Assembly: GCF_014764445.1 (NCBI RefSeq) | Contig: NZ_CP061721.1 | Span: 3,348,001 to 3,412,000 of the forward strand | Direction of reading: 5' to 3' | Source: Pseudarthrobacter sp. BIM B-2242 | GTDB taxonomy: Bacteria > Actinomycetota > Actinomycetes > Actinomycetales > Micrococcaceae | DNA: 64,000 nt | In this document: positions 58,191-64,000 of the stretch, piece by piece | Numbering within the stretch: position 1 is the stretch's first letter | Layout: each line of letters opens with the position of its first letter | The notes under the pieces: generated by a model | What the model was told of the DNA's origin: nothing | The model's input: only the letters and a program-made list of their open reading frames with translations | Database searches by the model: none | Position numbers and translations under genes: made by a program

Positions 58191-59474
58191 TCAGGCGTTC
58201 TGCTTGATGAGGTCTTCAGCTTCCTTGAACCAGGCGTCTGCTGCACCGTCCACGGTCAGCTTGCCGTAGTTCAGATCGGAGGCGACGCGCTTGAACGACG
58301 ACTCGAGAGTGCCGAAACCGACGATGGGCGGCTCGGGGGCATCCTTGAGGTACTGCTCGATGGACTTCTCGTAGTCAACAACCAGCTTGTCGGTCCCTTC
58401 GAAAGTGGTGCCGTCCCGCTGCGTTTTGGATGCGGGAACCCCGCGGGAGGTCTTGAAGATCTGACCCACCTCGGGATCGTTGACCATAAAATCGATGAAC
58501 CGGGCAGCAGCGTCCTTGTACTTGGTCTTGGCGCTGGCCACCATCAGCATGGAAGGCTTCAGGAACAGGCCCAGGTTGTCCGCGTCGTCCGACGGAACCG
58601 GGACGAGCTTGAGCTCCTTGGCGCCGCTGTCACCGAGGTAACTGGCCATGAAGTTGTCCCACGTGACTTCCGAGCCGGTGACGTTTGAGCCGAACGGCGA
58701 CTTGGGAGCAAGCTGGGTGACGCGTTCTTCGGAGACGATCGCAGGGGTGCCGCGGAGCTCGGCGGTGACGTTCCACCACTTCTTGAGGTCATCCTTGGTG
58801 AAGCCGAGCTTGCCGTCCTCGGTGAAGGCCTCGATGTTGTTCTGGCGCAGCCAGATGTTGAACATCCACCAGACGGAGGTGTAATCCGTGGCGCCGAACA
58901 GTGCACCGTTTCCCTTGGCCCCCACCTCGGCGAGGAACGCGTTGTAGTCCTTGTAGGTCCACTTGCCGGTCGGCTCTGTGATGCCCAGGGAGGCCAGCTT
59001 GGCGGGATCGTAATAGACGGCAAACGCGTTGGTGCTGGTGGGGATGCCGTAGGTCTTGCCCTTGATCTGGCCGGACGGCAGAAGGGACTTCTCGAAGGCG
59101 TCCGTGTTGATCTTGACGGTGCCGAGATCCAGGAGCTGGTTGCGCTGGCCGTAGTCCCGGAGGTAGGACAGGTCCCACTGCATCACGTCCGGCAGGCCGC
59201 CGCCGGCAGCCTCCGTGGCGCGCTTCTGCCAGTAGCCGGCAAAGTCAGTGAAGTTGCCGTTGACCTTGATGTCCGGGTTTTTCCCCTCGAAGAGGGCAAT
59301 CGCCTTGCGGGTTCGCTCGGCGCGGTCGTCGTTGCCCCACCAGGTGTAGTTGATGGTGACGGGGTTCTCCGCAGAGCCCGTCTGGCTCGCTGCGGGTGAG
59401 CCGCAGGCCGCCAGAGCCGCGGCCGATGCCGAACCGATCGCTACCGTGGTGATGAAACTTCTCCTGCTGATCAT
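58191..59474 (-). CDS. carbohydrate ABC importer binding lipoprotein
   Basis: This 427-residue precursor has a twin-arginine-like signal (MISRRSFITTVAIGSASAAALAACG) with the lipobox LAAC at Cys24. The mature domain fits cluster-B sugar-binding proteins (YTWWGNDDRAERTRKAIALFEGKNPDIKV, GNGALFGATDYTSVWWMFNIWLRQN). It is anchored outside the membrane and delivers sugar to the two permeases. ATG 59474 has GGAGG 6 nt upstream. It is divergent from the beta-galactosidase gene, so beta-galactosides are the likely substrate. Confidence 0.92.
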   Translation of the reverse strand: MISRRSFITTVAIGSASAAALAACGSPAASQTGSAENPVTINYTWWGNDDRAERTRKAIALFEGKNPDIKVNGNFTDFAGYWQKRATEAAGGGLPDVMQWDLSYLRDYGQRNQLLDLGTVKINTDAFEKSLLPSGQIKGKTYGIPTSTNAFAVYYDPAKLASLGITEPTGKWTYKDYNAFLAEVGAKGNGALFGATDYTSVWWMFNIWLRQNNIEAFTEDGKLGFTKDDLKKWWNVTAELRGTPAIVSEERVTQLAPKSPFGSNVTGSEVTWDNFMASYLGDSGAKELKLVPVPSDDADNLGLFLKPSMLMVASAKTKYKDAAARFIDFMVNDPEVGQIFKTSRGVPASKTQRDGTTFEGTDKLVVDYEKSIEQYLKDAPEPPIVGFGTLESSFKRVASDLNYGKLTVDGAADAWFKEAEDLIKQNA

Positions 59475-59549
59475 AAGAGCCTCCTTGCTCGGGTTGTGCA
59501 AACCATTCGCTCCGGCAACTGCAGGTTGTGAGCTGGCTTACACGCTTTC

Positions 59550-59561
59550 TGAATCGATACA
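59550..59561. promoter_or_regulatory. second LacI-type site in the ABC / beta-galactosidase spacer
   Basis: TGAATCGATACA has central CG and five of six pairs, as in LacI-family sites. It lies near the promoter of the binding-protein gene. Confidence 0.4.
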
Positions 59562-59581
59562 ATACGGGCATTCCCCGGATT

Positions 59582-59597
59582 GGGCAAGCGTTTTCCC
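59582..59597. promoter_or_regulatory. LacI-family operator before the beta-galactosidase gene
   Basis: GGGCAAGCGTTTTCCC; its reverse complement GGGAAAACGCTTGCCC differs by one base from the site at 52882-52897. It lies about 50 nt before ATG 59648, between divergent genes. Confidence 0.65.
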
Positions 59598-59647
59598 AGG
59601 GCCGTTATTGCGATACGTTTAGTCCATCCCGCAGACCAAGGAGTCCC

Positions 59648-61663
59648 ATGACCAGGCAAGGCAATTCCGTCCCCGCCAGTATCTGGAGCAACGTGGAAGG
59701 GATCGCTTACGGCGGCGATTACAACCCGGAGCAGTGGCCGGTCAACGTCCGGCTCGAAGACCTCGAGCTGATGAAGGAAGCCGGCGTCACGTTCCTGAGC
59801 GTCGGGATTTTCTCCTGGGCTCTGTTGGAACCCTCCGAAGGCCAGTACAACTTCGGCTGGCTGGACGAGGTAATGGACAACCTGGCCGCCCACGGAATCA
59901 AGGTGGCCCTGGCTACGGCAACGGCGGCACCACCGGCGTGGCTGGTCCGCAGGCACCCGGAAATCCTCCCCGTCACGGCTGACGGGAGCGTGCTGGGACC
60001 GGGCTCACGGCGGCACTACACGCCGTCGTCGGCCGTTTACCGCCGGTACGCCAGCGGCATTACCCGCGTCATCGCCGAGCGGTACAAAAACCACCCCGCT
60101 CTGGCGCTCTGGCATGTGGACAACGAACTGGGCTGCCACGTTTCCGAGTTCTACGGAGCCGAGGACGCGGCGGCCTTCCGGGCGTGGCTGGAGCGGCGAT
60201 ACGGCAGCATCGATGCCCTCAACTCAGCGTGGGGAACGGCGTTCTGGTCCCAGAACTACGGTTCCTTTGAAGAGATTCTGCCGCCGGGCGTCGCGCCTTC
60301 AACACTCAATCCGGGCCAGCAACTGGACTTCCAGCGGTTCAACTCGTGGGCCCTGATGGACTATTACCGGGAACTGGTGGCGGTCCTGCGGGAGGTCACC
60401 CCCGGCATTCCGGCTACCACCAACCTCATGGCCTCCAGCGCCACCAAAGCTCTGGACTACTTCGATTGGGCGAAGGATCTGGACGTTATCGCCAACGACC
60501 ACTACCTCGTGGCGGCGGATCCCGAACGGCACATCGAACTGGCATTCAGCGCGGATCTCACCCGGGGAATTGCGGGCGGGGACCCGTGGATCCTGATGGA
60601 ACATTCGACGTCGGCCGTCAACTGGCAGCCGCGCAACCAGCCCAAACTGCCGGGCGAGATGCTGCGCAATTCGCTGGCGCACGTGGCCCGCGGCGCAGAC
60701 GCCGTGATGTTCTTCCAGTGGCGGCAAAGCTTCGCCGGGTCCGAGAAATTCCACTCGGCGATGGTGCCCCACGGCGGCCGGGACACGCGGGTGTGGCGCG
60801 AGGTAGTGGGACTCGGCGCCGCCCTGAAGCGGCTTGCGCCGGTCCGCGGATCCCGAGTGGAATCGCGCGTGGCGATCGTGTTCGACTACGAGGCCTGGTG
60901 GGCAAGCGAAATCGATTCAAAGCCGAGCGAAGACGTCCGATACCTGGACCTGCTGCGGGCCTTCCACCGGTCGCTGTTCCTGCGGGGCGTATCCGTGGAT
61001 ATGGTGCATCCTTCAGCCCCGCTTGAGGCATACGACCTGGTGCTGGTATGCACGCTGTACGCGGTGTCCGATGCCGACGCCTCCAACATCGCGGCTGCTG
61101 CGTCCGGCGGCGCGACAGTGCTGGTGACGTACTTCAGCGGAATCGTGGACCAGAACGACCATGTCCGGCTCGGCGGCTACCCGGGTGCCTTCCGGGACCT
61201 GCTGGGCATTCGGGTGGAGGAATTCCATCCGCTGTTGGCCGGTAGCCAGCTGAAGTTGAGCGACGGCGGCGTGTCCAGCATCTGGAGTGAGCACGTCCAT
61301 CTTGCCGGGGCCGAGGCCGTGCAGAATTTTGCTGAATATCCCTTGGAGGGCGTGCCTTCCCTGACCCGCCATGCTGCCGGTTCCGGTACTGCCTGGTACT
61401 TGGCGACGTTCCCGGACCATGACGGCATCGAGGCGCTCGTGGACCGGCTGCTGGCCGAATCCGGAGTTGCCCCCGCTGCTGCGGCCGACGCCGGGGTGGA
61501 GCTCGTGCGCCGCCGCGCCGACTCGGGCGGGAGCTATCTGTTTGCCATCAACCACACCCGGTCCGCTGCCGCCGTTGAGGCTGTGGGTATTGACCTGCTG
61601 ACCGGTTCGGCGTTCGCGGGGACGGTTGAGGCCGGCTCAGTTGCGGTGATCGCGGAGGACTGA
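59648..61663 (+). CDS. GH42 beta-galactosidase
   Basis: The 671-residue enzyme has the three-domain GH42 plan: a TIM barrel with YGGDYNPEQWP near the N-terminus, acid/base Glu160 in WHVDNELGCH and nucleophile Glu318 in ILMEHSTSAVNWQ, then a trimer-interface domain (about 400-600) and a C-terminal beta domain. There is no signal peptide, so it hydrolyses beta-galactosides in the cytoplasm after import. AAGGAG lies 4 nt before ATG 59648. The spacer with the binding-protein gene holds two LacI-type sites. Confidence 0.95.
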   Translation: MTRQGNSVPASIWSNVEGIAYGGDYNPEQWPVNVRLEDLELMKEAGVTFLSVGIFSWALLEPSEGQYNFGWLDEVMDNLAAHGIKVALATATAAPPAWLVRRHPEILPVTADGSVLGPGSRRHYTPSSAVYRRYASGITRVIAERYKNHPALALWHVDNELGCHVSEFYGAEDAAAFRAWLERRYGSIDALNSAWGTAFWSQNYGSFEEILPPGVAPSTLNPGQQLDFQRFNSWALMDYYRELVAVLREVTPGIPATTNLMASSATKALDYFDWAKDLDVIANDHYLVAADPERHIELAFSADLTRGIAGGDPWILMEHSTSAVNWQPRNQPKLPGEMLRNSLAHVARGADAVMFFQWRQSFAGSEKFHSAMVPHGGRDTRVWREVVGLGAALKRLAPVRGSRVESRVAIVFDYEAWWASEIDSKPSEDVRYLDLLRAFHRSLFLRGVSVDMVHPSAPLEAYDLVLVCTLYAVSDADASNIAAAASGGATVLVTYFSGIVDQNDHVRLGGYPGAFRDLLGIRVEEFHPLLAGSQLKLSDGGVSSIWSEHVHLAGAEAVQNFAEYPLEGVPSLTRHAAGSGTAWYLATFPDHDGIEALVDRLLAESGVAPAAAADAGVELVRRRADSGGSYLFAINHTRSAAAVEAVGIDLLTGSAFAGTVEAGSVAVIAED

Positions 61664-61715
61664 TTCGGAGGGTTACCGGGGGGCTTCCGAACGCTCTCCG
61701 GTCCCCCTTCCAGAA

Positions 61716-61805
61716 GGAATGCCCGACGCCGGCCTAAATGTCAGTGCCTCACGGCAGAGTATTCCCATGGAGGCTTTGACGGAGCAACTCACGGGGAACG
61801 GCAGC
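61716..61805 (+). repeat. direct repeat, copy 1 (5' end of DUF222 gene)
   Basis: About 90 bp, starting GGAATGCCCGACGCCGGC, almost identical to 61860-61947. It covers the upstream region, the ATG and about 13 codons of the DUF222 gene. Confidence 0.9.
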
Positions 61806-61880
61806 CGTTCCGCTGTGCAATTGCGCGCCGCCACCACAGCTGACGAGTGTTCCCGAGGCGGAATGCGACGCCGGCAATAA
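61767..61880 (+). pseudogene. truncated 5' remnant of a DUF222-HNH gene
   Basis: A 37-codon frame starts MEALTEQLTGNGS, the same start as the full gene downstream (MEALTEQLAGNGS), then changes to unrelated sequence and stops at TAA 61880. It is probably the scar of a deleted or recombined paralogue. The tail is not similar to the DUF222 domain. Confidence 0.75.
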
Positions 61881-61947
61881 TGTCAGTGCCTCACGGCAGA
61901 GTATTCCCATGGAGGCTTTGACGGAGCAACTCGCGGGGAACGGCAGC
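61860..61947 (+). repeat. direct repeat, copy 2 (5' end of the intact DUF222 gene)
   Basis: The match to copy 1 covers both the non-coding lead and the first 13 codons, with a few single-base changes and a 2-base indel near the start. Confidence 0.9.
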
Positions 61948-63654
61948 GTTTCTGCCGTGGCTGCGCCTGCGAGTCTGGCGGCGGCGATCGGCGTCGTCCG
62001 CGCCGCTGCCGCCGCCGCCCCGGCCCACCTGGCCATGGCCTCCTATCTGGAGGCCGCCGATTACGCCGGCCTCACCGAAGAACTCTCCCGGACCGTGGAG
62101 TACCTCCAGATCCTCTCCGCCGGGGCCGTGGACCGCACCCGCACCCAAGCCATCGCCGACGCCGCTGCCACCCGGGCGGTCAGGTCCTGGACCACCGGCT
62201 GGGACAGCACCGGCATCGAAACCGTCACCGAAACCGACGCAGCCTGGCCCGCCGGCGCAGGCACTCCTGCTCCTGCGTCCGGGTCACCGGCGGACGACGG
62301 CTGCAAAAACACCGCCGAATTCCTCCGTCTACGGCTGCGGATCGGTGGCAGCGAAGCCAAACGCCGCCTCCACCTCGCCCACGCCATCCTCCCCGAAACC
62401 ACCCTCACCGGCGACACCCTCCCACCGGCCCGCGAACACCTCGCCGCAGCCCTCACCCCCACCAGCGACACGACAGACCCCGGCACCGAAACCCTGAACC
62501 CCCTTGAGCTCCCGGCAGCAGCCGGGCCCGTGATGTCCTCCCAGGCCGGGACAATCATCAGCGCCACCCTGGACCGCCTCACACACCACACCACCGCCGA
62601 AACCCTGGACCGGATCGAACACGACCTGACCCGCGCCGCCGCGACCACCGACCCCGACTTCCTCGCCCGCCTCGCCCGCCGCTGGGCCGACACCCTCGAC
62701 GCCGACGGCACCGAACCCACCGAAGAAGCCCTCCGCCACACCCAAGGCGCGTTCATCCGCAAACCCCGCCACGGCCTGCACCACCTCGAAATCTTCGCCA
62801 CCACCGACCAATACGAACACTTCGCCACCATCATGAACGCCGCCACCAACCCCCGCACCCACCCCACCACCAGCCCAGACACGGACAGCAACACCGGCAG
62901 CGCCGGCACGGACAACAGCGACGGGACCGGGCAGGGCGCGCGGCAGAACACCGGCGTGTGGCAGGACAATAACGTGGACCTGGACCGGCGCACCCGGCCC
63001 CAAAAACAACTCGACGGCATCATCACCGCCTTCAAAGCAGCCCTCACCACCAACAAACTCCCCACCGCCGGCGGGAACCGCCCCCAAATCATCGCCACCA
63101 TCAACTACCAGGACCTCCTCCCCCACCTCCCAGCCCCGGAAACCGGCACCGACACCGGTCCGGCCAGCGCCGACACGGACACAGTCGCAAATACAGGTGC
63201 AGGTACAGGCACAGGCACAGGCAGTTTCATCTTCACCGGACCCGCCGCGGCCGCCACCATCCGCAAACTCGCCTGCCACGCCGACATCATCCCCACCCTC
63301 CTGGGCACCCACGGCGAAATCCTGGACCTCGGCCGCAAAACCCGCCTCTTCACCCCCGCCCAACGCCTCGCCCTCACCGCCCGCGACCAAGGCTGTACCT
63401 TCCCCAACTGCACCATCCCCGCACCCTGGTGCGAAGCCCACCACATCACCTACTGGTCACACAACGGCCCCACCAGCACCACCAACGGCGTCCTCCTCTG
63501 CTCACACCACCACCACCTCATCCACAAAGAACAATGGACCATCCACACCACCAACGACACCCCCTGGTTCACACCCCCACGCCACATCGACCCCACCCAA
63601 AAACCCCAACAAAACCACTACTTCAAACCACCCCCACCACCCCAACGCGAATAA
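61909..63654 (+). CDS. DUF222 / HNH endonuclease-domain protein (13E12 type)
   Basis: The 581-residue protein has an Ala-rich helical DUF222 region (about 60-340) and a C-terminal HNH nuclease (CTFPNCTIPAPWCEAHHI, then NGVLLCSHHHHLIHKEQW). A low-complexity stretch rich in Thr, Asp, Asn and Gly (about 315-345 and 410-440) interrupts it. Such genes are present in many copies in Arthrobacter and mycobacteria (REP13E12), and their role is unknown. Codon use near the 3' end is extreme for C in third position. A duplicated 5' end precedes it. Confidence 0.9.
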   Translation: MEALTEQLAGNGSVSAVAAPASLAAAIGVVRAAAAAAPAHLAMASYLEAADYAGLTEELSRTVEYLQILSAGAVDRTRTQAIADAAATRAVRSWTTGWDSTGIETVTETDAAWPAGAGTPAPASGSPADDGCKNTAEFLRLRLRIGGSEAKRRLHLAHAILPETTLTGDTLPPAREHLAAALTPTSDTTDPGTETLNPLELPAAAGPVMSSQAGTIISATLDRLTHHTTAETLDRIEHDLTRAAATTDPDFLARLARRWADTLDADGTEPTEEALRHTQGAFIRKPRHGLHHLEIFATTDQYEHFATIMNAATNPRTHPTTSPDTDSNTGSAGTDNSDGTGQGARQNTGVWQDNNVDLDRRTRPQKQLDGIITAFKAALTTNKLPTAGGNRPQIIATINYQDLLPHLPAPETGTDTGPASADTDTVANTGAGTGTGTGSFIFTGPAAAATIRKLACHADIIPTLLGTHGEILDLGRKTRLFTPAQRLALTARDQGCTFPNCTIPAPWCEAHHITYWSHNGPTSTTNGVLLCSHHHHLIHKEQWTIHTTNDTPWFTPPRHIDPTQKPQQNHYFKPPPPPQRE

Positions 63655-63751
63655 GCAGCCGTCCACGCTTACGTGGCATGCCGCCGGAACACACGACAAT
63701 CACTCCAGTCGGTGGGAATCCGGTATCACCAGGAATTCCGGGAGCAGAACA

Positions 63752-64000
63752 CTACTCGGCCGCTGCGGCCAGGACCGGGCCCGCCCGCTCCCCCATGGCA
63801 CCGCCGGACGTAAAGCCCAGGACCTCAATCAGGACATCCTTTTCGCGATGTACCTCTGTCACGTTGACGGAGCGGGCCGATCCTTCAACGACGCCTGCCG
63901 GGTAGCCGTCAATGGTCACTCCCCACCGGTACACCGCCGGATCAGCAGACTCCCAGCTGACTTTGACCTCGCTGATCCGCCCCACCGTAGAGAGAACTTC
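63752..64000 (-). CDS. C-terminal part of a protein with an Fn3-like domain, 5' end outside the window
   Basis: The frame is open to the window edge on the minus strand (83 codons seen). The sequence (GRISEVKVSWESADPAVYRWGVTIDGYPAG, then VNVTEVHREKDVLIEVLGFTSGG) fits the last strands of a fibronectin type III-like domain. The in-frame GTG at 63985 is not the real start, since the frame continues before it. The gene is convergent with the DUF222 gene. Nothing can be said of the rest. Confidence 0.6.
   Translation of the reverse strand, partial: EVLSTVGRISEVKVSWESADPAVYRWGVTIDGYPAGVVEGSARSVNVTEVHREKDVLIEVLGFTSGGAMGERAGPVLAAAAE

Overview
The window looks like a chromosomal segment of a high-GC actinobacterium of the Arthrobacter/Pseudarthrobacter group (Micrococcaceae). 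The evidence is very GC-rich codon use, a full menaquinone block (menB, menE, menA), the Ccs/ResB type of cytochrome c maturation, a Rex / glutaredoxin-like / HAD / bS22 / excisionase-type HTH neighbourhood like that of other Actinobacteria, a DUF222-HNH (13E12-type) gene, and many genes that seem to be expressed from leaderless mRNAs. I saw no rRNA, tRNA, CRISPR array, transposase or prophage genes.

Layout. 1-2442: an operon (minus) of a tyrosine phosphatase, a small membrane protein and a secreted S1 protease cut by the window edge. 2629-7007: small housekeeping and stress genes (SGNH esterase, GNAT, DUF6480, pentapeptide protein, SRPBCC, CsbD, dienelactone hydrolase). 7024-13720: an amino acid permease, a nitrite-assimilation operon (unknown protein, nirB, nirD) and an ABC-F protein. 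13908-16579: a manganese-type ABC importer. 16725-21926: CPBP protease, VOC protein, menB-menE-menA, DUF4229 and PLDc_N proteins. 21932-31547: an accessory block with a 4-TM protein, two dynamin-like GTPases, an IniB-type very acidic repeat protein, a LuxR-type TPR regulator and a membrane-anchored Hsp70-like protein. 31658-36553: cytochrome c maturation (histidine phosphatase, TlpA/ResA-like, ccdA, resB, ccsB). 36756-41879: YceI, two Pro/Gln-rich membrane proteins, Rex, glutaredoxin-like, HAD phosphatase, bS22 and an HTH protein. 42017-44457: DAHP synthase behind an aromatic leader peptide, and a CE7 esterase. 44552-50914: an L-rhamnose catabolic operon (rhaM, rhaI, aldolase-dehydrogenase fusion, rhaB) with a divergent LacI regulator. 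51030-55537: BBE-type FAD oxidase, a 52-residue Cys protein, a Gfo/Idh/MocA oxidoreductase and an MFS exporter. 55592-61663: a sugar ABC importer with a YesL-like protein, divergent from a GH42 beta-galactosidase. 61716-64000: a duplicated gene 5' end, a DUF222-HNH gene and the C-terminus of an Fn3-like protein.

How it fits together. Menaquinone synthesis and cytochrome c maturation serve the respiratory chain, and Rex (NADH sensing) lies nearby. In related genomes the men and ccs blocks usually sit close together; here the Hsp70 / LuxR / IniB / dynamin block lies between them. That block is the best candidate for a little-described system: a transmembrane Hsp70-fold protein, a regulator, an acidic low-complexity protein and a pair of membrane-remodelling GTPases resembling mycobacterial iniBAC. 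Sugar use is under LacI-type control: a rhamnose operator at 49758-49786, and one 16-bp operator (GGGAAARCGCTTGCCC) found before both the Gfo/Idh/MocA gene and the beta-galactosidase/ABC pair. Other non-coding signals are an attenuator-like leader before the DAHP synthase gene, four long intergenic palindromes of one apparent family, and a recurrent TANNNT-N6/7-start arrangement typical of leaderless genes.
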